A stretch of 21,634 bases of DNA, taken from the NCBI GenBank assembly GCA_030916665.1, contig JAUPWC010000170.1, forward strand, positions 1 to 21,634, in the 5' to 3' direction. This document shows positions 8,992 through 16,652 of this stretch, one piece after another. Under the pieces are notes generated by a model, which was given only the letters and a program-made list of their open reading frames with translations, was not told the DNA's origin and made no database searches. Both the position numbers and the translations under genes were made by a program. The DNA comes from Verrucomicrobiota bacterium (GTDB lineage: Bacteria; Verrucomicrobiota; Verrucomicrobiia; Opitutales; Opitutaceae). Numbering within the stretch: the stretch's first letter is position 1; every line of letters begins with the position of its first letter.

Positions 8992-10116
8992 ATGCGCATC
9001 TGCCACATCGTGCCCAGTCTCGCCGAACGGCACGGCGGTCCGTCCAAGTCGGTCCGCGCCCTCGCCAACCACGCCGTGGACGCGGGCGCCGCGGTCGAAC
9101 TGCTCGCCACCGGCGTGCGCGGCGATGTCGTCACCCCCGCTCCCGATGACCGGGCCAAAATCCGGCTCTTCCGGTGCGTCACGCCGCAATGGCTGACCTG
9201 CTCGCCCACGCTGCGCGACTACCTCGTCGAGGTGCCGGCCGACCTGATCCACCACCACGCGCTCTGGCTGCTCACGCTGCGCTACGCGACCGAGGCCTCC
9301 CGCCGGTACCGCGCGCCGCTGGTCATCTCCCCGCGCGGCATGATGAACGCCTGGGCCTGGCGCCACCGGCGCTGGCGAAAACGCCTCGCCGAGAAACTCA
9401 TCCACCCCGGCGCCCTGAAGCACGCCGCCGGCTGGCACGCCACCAGCGCGGAGGAAGCCTCCGACATCCACGCCCTGGGCTTCCGGCAGCCGGTCTGCGT
9501 CGCCCCGAACGGCGTGGACCTCCCCGATGCGGCCAATCTCGCCGCCGCCCGCGAGACCTGGCTGGAACTCTGCCCCGACGCCCGCTCGCGCCCTGTGGCG
9601 CTTTTCTATTCGCGGCTGCACCACAAGAAGCGCGTGCGCGAGCTGATCGACTGCTGGCTCTCGATTCCGCGCGGTGACTGGCTGCTGCTCATCGTCGGGA
9701 CGACGGAGGAATATACCGCCGAGAAACTCGCCGCGGAAGTCGCCGACCTGGGGCATTCCGAAAACATCCGGGTGTTCGACGGGGCCGGCCGGCCTGCACC
9801 CTACGCCATCGCCTCGCTGTTCGTGCTGCCCTCGCATTCGGAGAATTTCGGCCTCGTGATTGCCGAGGCGCTGGCCGCCGGTGTGCCGGCTGTCGTGACC
9901 GACACCACGCCGTGGTCCGATCTCACGCCCAACCACGCGGGCTGGTGCGTGCCGTGGGAGGAGTTCACCCCGACGCTCGCCCAGGCCCTGTTGACCCCGC
10001 CGGCCGAACTGAAGGCGATGGGCCAGAGCGGCCGCCAGTGGGTGGCCAACGAATACTCCTGGTCGCGCGCCGCCAGCCTGCTGCACAGTTTCTACCGCCA
10101 CCTGCTCCATGCCTGA
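8992..10116 (+). CDS. Family 4 glycosyltransferase (GT-B fold)
   Basis: A 374-residue GT4 glycosyltransferase. Seen: MRICHIVPSLAERHGGPSKS at the N-terminus (glycine-rich loop HGGPSKSV), DLIHHHALWLL near residue 83, VISPRGMMNAWAWRHRRWRK near 112-131, VAPNGVDLPD near 167, LFYSRLHHKKRVRELID near 200-216 (second-domain start), and the donor-site E-x7-E in ENFGLVIAEALAAGVPAVVT near 283-302. The SPRGM and PNGVD segments are typical of GT4 enzymes in polysaccharide clusters. It starts 11 bases after the acyltransferase and its end overlaps the next gene by 8 bases. No Shine-Dalgarno motif is seen before the ATG. Linkage and sugar are not predictable. Confidence 0.92.
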   Translation: MRICHIVPSLAERHGGPSKSVRALANHAVDAGAAVELLATGVRGDVVTPAPDDRAKIRLFRCVTPQWLTCSPTLRDYLVEVPADLIHHHALWLLTLRYATEASRRYRAPLVISPRGMMNAWAWRHRRWRKRLAEKLIHPGALKHAAGWHATSAEEASDIHALGFRQPVCVAPNGVDLPDAANLAAARETWLELCPDARSRPVALFYSRLHHKKRVRELIDCWLSIPRGDWLLLIVGTTEEYTAEKLAAEVADLGHSENIRVFDGAGRPAPYAIASLFVLPSHSENFGLVIAEALAAGVPAVVTDTTPWSDLTPNHAGWCVPWEEFTPTLAQALLTPPAELKAMGQSGRQWVANEYSWSRAASLLHSFYRHLLHA

Positions 10117-11557
10117 TCCCGGTTCTCGTTCCCGGGAGAGTTCCCGTCCCGTCCCATTGCCACACCGGCTGGTGCCGTTTCATTTCGGCATCCTGCTCCT
10201 CTTCACGACCTGGGCCTTCGGCGGCCAGGCCCCGTGGGCGAGGCAGGTGATCGCCTGGTGGGGCACGGCGGGCATCGCGCTGTTCCTCTGGGCCTCTTTC
10301 GCGCATGCGCGCTCCGACCGGCGTCTGCATCCGGCGATCCGCCTGCTGTGGCCGCTGTGGGTCTTCGACCTGCTGGTCGTGATCAGCTGCTTCAACCCCG
10401 GTTTCCGGGAGATCACCGTCGCGGGCGAAGTGATGCTGGCCAAAGGTTCGCCGAATCCCTGGCTGCCCACGGCCGCGCTGCCGCGGCTGGCGGCCCGGGA
10501 GCTGTGGCAGTTCAACGGCCTCGTGCTCTCCTGCTTCAACCTGCTGTATGCGCTGCGCCGGCGCGGCCACGTGCGGACCATCCTGTTCCTCCTGGCCGGC
10601 AACGCCGTGGCGCTCGCCGTGTTCGGCAGTTTCCAAAAACTCGTCGGGAGCGAGGGCCTGTGGTTTGGCGCCGTGCCCTCGCCCAACGTCCGGTTTTTTG
10701 CGACCTTTATCTATCACAACCACTGGGGCGCTTTCACCCTGTTGAACACCGCCGCGTGCCTTGCGTTGTTTTTCCACTACCACCGGCAGGGCGGTTTCCG
10801 CGACCCCTGGCACTCGCCCCTGCCGCTGGGCGCAGTGGCCACCGTGCTCCTCGCAGCCTCGGTCCCGCTGAGCGCCTCGCGCTCCAGCACGCTGCTCACC
10901 GCCCTGCTGCTGAGCGGCGCGCTGCTCCATTTCACCCTGCGCATTGTCCGACGCCGACGCGAAGCCGGCGCACCGGTGGCCGCGCCGCTGGCCGGGTTGT
11001 TCACCGTCGCCGTTCTGGCCGCGGCCGCCATCGCCACCCTCGGACGCGGGGCGATGGCCGAGCGCATCCAGCAAACCTCGCAGCAACTCGCCACCCTCTC
11101 CGAAGGCCAGGCGATCGCCTCGCGTCTCACGCTTTACCGCGACACCTGGCAGATGGCCGCCGAGAAACCGTGGTTTGGCTGGGGGCTGGAAAGCTACGCG
11201 CACGTCTTCCGCATCTTCAACACCCAGCGCGCGGCCGAAACGTGGGTCTGGATTCCCTTCTACGCCGAAGCGCACAACGACTGGCTGCAGGCGCTCGCCG
11301 AGGTCGGCTTCGTCGGCACCGGCCTGCTTCTGCTGCTGGGGCTGCTCGTGCTGTTCTCCGCCAACTGGCGCCGCAGCCGCTCGCTGCTGCCGCGCTACCT
11401 GCTCGCAGGCTGCGGACTGATCCTGCTCTACGCCTGGCTGGAATTCCCCTTTGCCAACCCCGCCGTGCTGCTCACATTCTGCGCGCTCCTTTGCTGCGCC
11501 GTGCGTTATGTCGCCCTTGATCAGCCCGACCCAACCGAGACCCGTTCCCGTGGCTGA
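10109..11557 (+). CDS. O-antigen ligase / Wzy_C family membrane protein
   Basis: A 482-residue polytopic membrane protein of the O-antigen ligase/polymerase superfamily (Wzy_C type), expected to transfer or polymerise undecaprenyl-linked glycan in the periplasm. Seen: about ten hydrophobic segments (for example FHFGILLLFTTWAFGG near residue 25, LLWPLWVFDLLVVI near 78, TILFLLAGNAVALAVFG near 158, VATVLLAASVPLSAS near 245). A long polar periplasmic loop follows with SRLTLYRDTWQMAAEKPWFG near 332-351 and the family hallmark EAHNDWLQALAEVGFVGTG near 389-407, then two closing membrane segments. It overlaps the previous gene by 8 bases. Whether it acts as ligase or polymerase cannot be told; a second, unrelated polymerase-like protein is encoded at 4615-6069. 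Confidence 0.83.
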   Translation: MPDPGSRSRESSRPVPLPHRLVPFHFGILLLFTTWAFGGQAPWARQVIAWWGTAGIALFLWASFAHARSDRRLHPAIRLLWPLWVFDLLVVISCFNPGFREITVAGEVMLAKGSPNPWLPTAALPRLAARELWQFNGLVLSCFNLLYALRRRGHVRTILFLLAGNAVALAVFGSFQKLVGSEGLWFGAVPSPNVRFFATFIYHNHWGAFTLLNTAACLALFFHYHRQGGFRDPWHSPLPLGAVATVLLAASVPLSASRSSTLLTALLLSGALLHFTLRIVRRRREAGAPVAAPLAGLFTVAVLAAAAIATLGRGAMAERIQQTSQQLATLSEGQAIASRLTLYRDTWQMAAEKPWFGWGLESYAHVFRIFNTQRAAETWVWIPFYAEAHNDWLQALAEVGFVGTGLLLLLGLLVLFSANWRRSRSLLPRYLLAGCGLILLYAWLEFPFANPAVLLTFCALLCCAVRYVALDQPDPTETRSRG

Positions 11558-12410
11558 TCGCGCACCCATCTCCGTGCTCATTCCGGTCCGCAACGAGGCG
11601 TCCAACCTCGCCGCGTGCCTGGCCTCGGTCGCGTGGTGCGACGAGATCGTGGTCGTGGACTCGGGCAGCACCGACGGCACGCCCGCCATTGCGCAGGCCG
11701 CCGGGGCGCGCGTGGTGGATTTCAAGTGGAACGGCGCCTTTCCCCGGAAGAAAAACTGGGCGCTGGCCAACGTGCCATGGAAGCATGACTGGGTTTTCAT
11801 CATCGACGCCGACGAACGCGCCACGCCTGAGCTCGAGCGCGCGATGCGCGCCGCCCTCGCCGGCACCCATGCCGGCTACTACGTGAACCGCCGCTTCTGG
11901 TTCCTCGACGGCTGGCTCAACCACTGCGGCTACTACCCGAGCTGGAACCTGCGCCTCTTCCGGCACCGCCTCGGACGCTACGAGCAGCCCGCGGGCGCCG
12001 TCGCCGCCGGCTCGGGCGACAACGAGGTCCACGAGCATGTTGAGTTGCAGGGGACCGCCGGCTACCTCGCCGGCGAGATGGAACACCACGCCTTTCCCGA
12101 CATCGCCACCTGGGTCGAAAAGCACAACCGCTACAGCAACTGGGAGGCGAAGCAGCAGGTCGAGGGCGAAGCCACCGACGCCGCCGGCCTCGACCCGCAC
12201 CTCGCCCGCAAGCGCCGCCTGCGCCGCCTCGCCTGGCGGCTGCCCTTCCGGCCCACGCTGCGCTTCCTCTACCATTACGTCTGGCGCGCCGGTTTTCTCG
12301 ACGGTTACCGCGGCTTCGTGTTCTGCCGCCTCATGGGCTGGTATGAATTTCTTAACGCCGCGAAGGCGCGCGAACTGCGCCGCTCCACCTCCAAGCAGTC
12401 CACCTCGTGA
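11550..12410 (+). CDS. Family 2 glycosyltransferase, WaaE/KdtX-like
   Basis: A roughly 286-residue GT-A glycosyltransferase resembling the lipopolysaccharide-core beta-glucosyltransferase group (WaaE/KdtX). Seen: ISVLIPVRNEASNLAACLAS at the N-terminus, WCDEIVVVDSGSTDGT near residue 32, FPRKKNWALANVPWKHDW near 67-84, the metal-binding IIDADERATPEL (DxD-type DAD) near 87-98, and GYYPSWNLRLFRH near 130, which fits the group's conserved W-N-x-RLF segment. The C-terminal third (EMEHHAFPDIATWVEKHNRYS and on) is also typical. Two starts are possible: GTG at 11550, overlapping the previous stop by 8 bases, or ATG at 11508, adding 14 residues with a 50-base overlap. GTG is chosen for its coupling geometry. 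The end overlaps the next GTG start. Confidence 0.88.
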   Translation: MADRAPISVLIPVRNEASNLAACLASVAWCDEIVVVDSGSTDGTPAIAQAAGARVVDFKWNGAFPRKKNWALANVPWKHDWVFIIDADERATPELERAMRAALAGTHAGYYVNRRFWFLDGWLNHCGYYPSWNLRLFRHRLGRYEQPAGAVAAGSGDNEVHEHVELQGTAGYLAGEMEHHAFPDIATWVEKHNRYSNWEAKQQVEGEATDAAGLDPHLARKRRLRRLAWRLPFRPTLRFLYHYVWRAGFLDGYRGFVFCRLMGWYEFLNAAKARELRRSTSKQSTS

Positions 12411-13603
12411 GCGGTCGCCCGCGCGTCATCTTCGTCAACCGCGTCTATTGGCCGTCCACGGCCGCGACGGCCCAATTGCTGACCGACCTCGCCGAGGGCC
12501 TTGCGGTGCGCGGCTGGCCCGTCGAGGTCATTGCGACGGGTTCCGACGACACCACCCGCAACGGCGTGACCATCCACCGCACCGGGGCGGGAGGCGAGCA
12601 CGGCGGGCTGATCTCCCGCGCCCGCAACTACCGGCGCTTCCTGCGCGATGCCGCCGCCAAGGTTGCCGCGCTGGCCCGCCCCGGAGACATCCTCGTGCCG
12701 ATGACCGATCCGCCGATGCTGGGGGCAACGGTGGCGCAGGCGGCACCCGCCGGCGCAAAGATCGTCCATTGGATTCAGGACATCTACCCCGAGATCGCCG
12801 CCGCGCATTTCGGCTTCTTCGCCAGCCTGGCGCTCGAACCGCTGCGCCGGAAACGCGACGCCGCGTGGACCGCCGCCGCCGCCTGTGTGCCACTCGGCGA
12901 GGACATGGCGGCGCTGGTCTCCGAGCAGGGCGTCCTGCGCAGTCGCATCACGATCCTGCCCAATTGGGCCCCGCGTGAACTGCATGCGCTGGCCTCGGCG
13001 GCCGACATCGCCGCGCTGCGCGCCCAATGGGGCCTGGCCGACAAGTTCATCGTCGCCTACTCCGGCAATCTCGGCCGCGTCCACGAATTCAACACGCTGA
13101 TCGAGGCGGCGGCCCGGCTGAGAAACGACCCGCGGATCGTCCTGCTCTTTGTCGGCAGCGGCGCCCGCTTCGACCGGATCGCGCGGACTGCGCGCCAGCG
13201 GTCGCTCGGCAATATCCGGCTGCTGCCCGCCGTGCCCCGGACGCAACTTTCTGTGTCCCTGGGCGCGGCCGATGTCCACCTCGTCACGCTGCAGCCCGCC
13301 TACCGGCAGCTGGTTTACCCGAGCAAATTGGCCGGGGTGCTGGCCGCCGGCCGCCCGGTGGTGTTCGTGGGACCGGCCGACAGCGAAATCGCCCGCTTCG
13401 TGCGGCAAAACGGGAGCGGCGCGGCTTTTCGGCCCGGCGACGCCACCGGACTTGAACAGGGCATCCGGCGCCTGGCCGCCGACCCCGCGCTGCATCTGGC
13501 GCAGGCAACCCGCGCCCGGCAGCTCTATGAGGAACACTTCACGGGCGATGCCGCCCTGATGGGCTGGGATGCCCTCCTCCGCCGTGTGGCCGGAACGGGA
13601 TAA
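12407..13603 (+). CDS. Family 4 glycosyltransferase, WbuB-like
   Basis: A 398-residue GT-B enzyme similar in layout to WbuB-type glycosyltransferases. Seen: RVIFVNRVYWPSTAATAQLL at the N-terminus, PMTDPPMLG near residue 103, the characteristic IVHWIQDIYPEIAAAHFG near 118-135, ILPNWAPREL near 182, AYSGNLGRVHEFNTLIEAA near 218 as second-domain start, and LVYPSKLAGVLAAGRPVVFVG (part: YPSKLAGVLAAGRPVV) near 303-318 where this subgroup replaces the E-x7-E region. WbuB-like enzymes usually act near the lipid-linked end, which fits its position next to the priming transferase, but this is inference. The start is GTG at 12407, overlapping the previous TGA (GTGA); a 42-base gap follows. Confidence 0.9.
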   Translation: MSGRPRVIFVNRVYWPSTAATAQLLTDLAEGLAVRGWPVEVIATGSDDTTRNGVTIHRTGAGGEHGGLISRARNYRRFLRDAAAKVAALARPGDILVPMTDPPMLGATVAQAAPAGAKIVHWIQDIYPEIAAAHFGFFASLALEPLRRKRDAAWTAAAACVPLGEDMAALVSEQGVLRSRITILPNWAPRELHALASAADIAALRAQWGLADKFIVAYSGNLGRVHEFNTLIEAAARLRNDPRIVLLFVGSGARFDRIARTARQRSLGNIRLLPAVPRTQLSVSLGAADVHLVTLQPAYRQLVYPSKLAGVLAAGRPVVFVGPADSEIARFVRQNGSGAAFRPGDATGLEQGIRRLAADPALHLAQATRARQLYEEHFTGDAALMGWDALLRRVAGTG

Positions 13604-13645
13604 CTTCGGTTTGCCACCCGGAAACCCCCGGCTGTTAATGCCCCC

Positions 13646-15013
13646 ATGACCCAGGGAAGATCGCTCACCCTCGCCCTGCTCCTGCTGGATGCCCTGGCTG
13701 TTTTCCTAGTGTTCAACATGGTCGGCTGGCTCTACGGGGTGGTTTACTGGCACACGCTGCTGCTGGAGCCGTTGCTGCTGCCGCTGCTGATGCATGTGCT
13801 CGCGGTTTATCTGGTGGACGGCTACAGCCCGCGAACCGACGTCATGTCGGTCACCTACACCAGCCTGCACGCCATCGCGCTGCTGGTCGTGGCCCTGCTG
13901 ACGCTGCTGCTGACCTATGTGTTCATCCCGGCCGGGTTTCCCCTGCAGTCCAGCCGCTTCGTGCTGACGGTCTCGTCGCTCCTGCTGGTTCCGCTGACGT
14001 TGCCTTACCGGCGGTGGTTCTACCAGCGGCGGCAGGCCCGCCGCCAGCAACGCTACTTCATGTTTCTCGGCACGCCGGCAAGCTGCGTCGCCTTCAAGGA
14101 GGAATGCCGGCGCAACCGGATGACCCAGTCCGTGCTTTACGCCACCTACGAGACCATCGTCCACGGCCTGCCGGCGTCGGAAATTTCGCTCCCGCCGATA
14201 GGCGACGTGACCAACTACCTCGAACAATACCAGCAAAACCTCGACGCCATCATCCTCCGGGAAACAAGCCACGAACTGCCCACACCGGTCGCCGACCGCC
14301 TCATGCAACTGCACTTCTCGGGCGTGCCGACCTACACGCTGGAGCTCTTCCACGAAATCTACTGGCGCAAGATCCCGCTCTACCGTCTGAACCAGACCTG
14401 GCTGTTCCAGGAAGGATTCCAGATCGCCCGCGAACCGGTGTTCGAGCGCCTGAAGCGCATTTCCGACATCGCGTTCGCCTCGCTCGGACTGCTGCTCGCG
14501 TTGCCGGCTTTCCCGTTGGTCGCAGCCGCCATCTGGCTGGGCGACCGCGGGCCGGTGTTTTTTCGCCAAGCGCGCGTCGGCAAGAACCGCGTGCTGTTCG
14601 ACATCCTCAAACTGCGCACGATGCGCGTGCATCACGACGGCGCGGTTTATACGGGCGCCAACGACGACCGCATCACGCCGATCGGACGTTTCTTGCGGGC
14701 GACGCGCCTGGATGAAGTCCCGCAGCTCTGGAATGTGCTCACCGGCGACATGAGCCTCATCGGCCCGCGCGCCGAGTGGGTGAAGCTGGTGGACGACTAC
14801 GAGAAGAAAATCCCCTGCTACCACTTCCGCCATCTGGTGAAACCCGGCATCACCGGCTGGGCGCAGGTCAACTACCCCTACGGGGCCAATCTCGACGACA
14901 CCCTGCACAAGCTGGAATACGACCTCTACTACATCCGCTACTTCTCCTTCGTGCTGGATGCCTCGATCGTGCTGAAGACGATTCACATCATGCTTTTTGG
15001 CAAAGGCCGCTAG
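13646..15013 (+). CDS. Polyprenyl-phosphate sugar-1-phosphate transferase (priming glycosyltransferase)
   Basis: A 455-residue membrane enzyme of the WcaJ/WbaP class that transfers a sugar-1-phosphate from a UDP-sugar to undecaprenyl phosphate, starting the repeat unit. Seen: four hydrophobic segments in the first 130 residues (SLTLALLLLDALAVFLVFNM, LLLPLLMHVLAVYLV, ALLVVALLTLLLTYVFI, FVLTVSSLLLVPLTL), a CoA-binding-3-like middle domain, then the bacterial sugar transferase domain from about residue 270: KRISDIAFASLGLLLALPAF (membrane hairpin), GPVFFRQARVGKN, LKLRTMRV near 319, RFLRATRLDEVPQLWNVLTG, MSLIGPRAE, and KPGITGWAQVNYPYG near 398. These are the catalytic motifs of the family. It closes the operon; its TAG stop lies inside a perfect 14-base palindrome. 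Which sugar is primed is unknown. Confidence 0.95.
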   Translation: MTQGRSLTLALLLLDALAVFLVFNMVGWLYGVVYWHTLLLEPLLLPLLMHVLAVYLVDGYSPRTDVMSVTYTSLHAIALLVVALLTLLLTYVFIPAGFPLQSSRFVLTVSSLLLVPLTLPYRRWFYQRRQARRQQRYFMFLGTPASCVAFKEECRRNRMTQSVLYATYETIVHGLPASEISLPPIGDVTNYLEQYQQNLDAIILRETSHELPTPVADRLMQLHFSGVPTYTLELFHEIYWRKIPLYRLNQTWLFQEGFQIAREPVFERLKRISDIAFASLGLLLALPAFPLVAAAIWLGDRGPVFFRQARVGKNRVLFDILKLRTMRVHHDGAVYTGANDDRITPIGRFLRATRLDEVPQLWNVLTGDMSLIGPRAEWVKLVDDYEKKIPCYHFRHLVKPGITGWAQVNYPYGANLDDTLHKLEYDLYYIRYFSFVLDASIVLKTIHIMLFGKGR

Positions 15014-15018
15014 CGGCC
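15005..15018 (+). repeat. Perfect palindrome around the operon's last stop codon
   Basis: GGCCGCTAGCGGCC is its own reverse complement and contains the TAG stop (15011-15013) of the priming transferase. As RNA it could form a 5-base-pair stem with a CTAG loop. There is no T-run after it, so it is not a convincing intrinsic terminator. It may act with the larger inverted repeat just downstream. Confidence 0.6.
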
Positions 15019-15108
15019 AAGTCGCAAGCGCCAAGGATCAGGCAACAGGATCCAAACCGACTGATCGAGCGGACTCTCCTGTTACTTGTCACTTGCTACT
15101 TGTTACTT
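15019..15108 (+). repeat. Imperfect inverted repeat with heptamer-phased arms
   Basis: The right arm (15077-15108) holds four tandem heptamers, GTTACTT, GTCACTT, GCTACTT and GTTACTT, at 15081-15108, consensus GYYACTT. The left arm (15019-15050) matches the reverse complement of the right arm at 22 of 32 positions in register, with a perfect 7-base core (AACAGGA at 15044-15050 against TCCTGTT at 15077-15083) and a 26-base spacer. The left arm keeps the 7-base periodicity in degenerate form. It fills most of the 128-base gap between the polysaccharide operon and the flavoprotein gene. A transcript could fold here and separate the two units. Confidence 0.7.
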
Positions 15109-15141
15109 CCTGAGCATCGGGCATCTGCTCGGGAACCCCCT

Positions 15142-16536
15142 ATGATGAGAGCAAAGGAATACGATTTCATCTGCATCGGCGGCGGCAGCGCCGGCTTCAA
15201 CGCCGCGCGTGTCGCCACCGGCCTCGGCCTGAAGACCGCGATCGTGGACGGAGCGCGCGAACTCGGCGGGCTCTGCATCCTGCGCGGCTGCATGCCGTCC
15301 AAGACCCTGCTCTACGCGGCCGAAGTGCTCCACCACGCGCGCCACGCGGACCGATTCGGCGTGAAAGTCACCGGCGCCCGCGCCGACATGAAGGCCATCC
15401 AGGCCCGCAAGAAGCGCATCATCGGCGACTTCGCCCAATACCGCCTCCAGGCGCTCACCTCCGGCCGGTTCGACCTGCATCGCGCCCACGCGCGTTTTGT
15501 CGATGCCCACACCCTCGAACTCTCGGACGGTAACAAAATCAGCGGACGCCACTTTCTCATCGGCACCGGCTCCAAGGTCGCCGTGCCGCCCGTGCCCGGT
15601 CTGGCCGGCATCAGGACCTGGACCAGCGATGACGTACTCGATCTGGATTTCGTCCCGAAGAGCGTGCTCGTGCTCGGCGGCGGCATTGTGGCCTGCGAAC
15701 TCGCCCAGTTTCTCAACCGCATCGGCACAAGGGTCACGCTCGTCCAACGCAGCCGCAACATCCTGCGCGACCACTCCGACGACGCCTCGACCGTCGTCCA
15801 ACAGGCTCTGGTTGACGAAGGCATCGAACTCTTCGCCGGCACGCAGATATCCCAAATCGCCCAGGATCGCCGCGGGGTCACCATCACGTTCCAGCACGAC
15901 GGCCGCACGCTTACGCGCCGGGCCGCGCATTGTTTCAACGCCCTCGGGCGTGTGCCCAACACCGCCGGCCTCGGCCTCGCCGCCGCCGGAGTGAAGACGC
16001 GGCCGGACGGCCAGATCGTCATCAACCGCTGGCAGCAGACGACTGCCCCGCACATCTACGCCGGCGGCGACTGCTCCGGGCCGCACGAGATCGTCCACAT
16101 CGCCATCGCCCAGGGCGAACTCGCCGCCCGGCACGCCGCCGGGGTGAAAAAGCTGAAGCCCGTGGATTTCTCGCTCCTGCTCAACGTGGTCTTCACCGAC
16201 CCGCAGCTGGCGACCGTCGGCGCCCTGGAGCGCGACCTCGACGCCAAGGGCGCGCGTTACCTGAAGGCCAGCTACCCCTTCAACGACCACGGCAAATCGA
16301 TCCTCATGGAGGCCAACTACGGCTACGTGAAGGTCCTCGCCGAGCCCAAGCGCGGGCGCATCCTCGGCGCCGAGATCGTCGGCAAGGACGCCGGCGAGCT
16401 GATCCACTGTTTCTCCACGCCGCTCGCCCTGCGCGCCACCGTGCGCGACATGCTCCGGGCGCCCTGGTATCACCCCACCCTCGCGGAGATCATCACCTAT
16501 CCGCTCGAGGAGATCGCCGATCAGCTGAAAGGCTGA
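15142..16536 (+). CDS. Lipoamide-dehydrogenase-like FAD/NAD(P) disulfide oxidoreductase
   Basis: A 464-residue class I pyridine-nucleotide disulfide oxidoreductase, the family of dihydrolipoamide dehydrogenase, glutathione and mercuric reductase. Seen: FAD-binding CIGGGSAGFNAA near residues 11-22; the redox-active disulfide in GGLCILRGCMPSK (C45 and C50, C-x4-C); the NAD(P)-binding VLGGGIVACELAQFLNRIG near 176-194; the second FAD segment IYAGGDCSGPHE near 304; and the C-terminal HPTLAE (H444, E449), the catalytic His-Glu pair supplied to the partner subunit. Length matches the family. No terminal CC pair is present, so mercuric reductase is unlikely. The disulfide loop differs from the usual GGTCLNVGCIPSK and no dehydrogenase-complex genes are adjacent, so the substrate is left open. 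Two ATGs (15142, 15145) are possible. Confidence 0.9.
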   Translation: MMRAKEYDFICIGGGSAGFNAARVATGLGLKTAIVDGARELGGLCILRGCMPSKTLLYAAEVLHHARHADRFGVKVTGARADMKAIQARKKRIIGDFAQYRLQALTSGRFDLHRAHARFVDAHTLELSDGNKISGRHFLIGTGSKVAVPPVPGLAGIRTWTSDDVLDLDFVPKSVLVLGGGIVACELAQFLNRIGTRVTLVQRSRNILRDHSDDASTVVQQALVDEGIELFAGTQISQIAQDRRGVTITFQHDGRTLTRRAAHCFNALGRVPNTAGLGLAAAGVKTRPDGQIVINRWQQTTAPHIYAGGDCSGPHEIVHIAIAQGELAARHAAGVKKLKPVDFSLLLNVVFTDPQLATVGALERDLDAKGARYLKASYPFNDHGKSILMEANYGYVKVLAEPKRGRILGAEIVGKDAGELIHCFSTPLALRATVRDMLRAPWYHPTLAEIITYPLEEIADQLKG

Positions 16537-16652
16537 GCCCGCCGGCGGACCGCCGCCAAGGGGCATCGCCATGTCCGGACCAGTCGGTCGCGCACACGGG
16601 CGCTTTCGGGGTGGTTTTTCGGCGTCCGGCCTGCCAACCATGGGGGCGATTC

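Noticed and set aside
15081..15108. Possible CRISPR array
   Set aside because: The units are 7-base direct tandem repeats without spacers, and no cas genes are nearby.
15103..16641. A long minus-strand open frame opposite the flavoprotein gene
   Set aside because: The plus strand carries all family motifs of a disulfide oxidoreductase, so the antisense frame is a shadow.
16537..16652. Possible terminator or promoter in the 116-base gap before the CPBP protease
   Set aside because: Short GC-rich complementarities exist (such as CGGCGG/CCGCCG) but with too small a loop and no T-run. No convincing promoter elements were seen.
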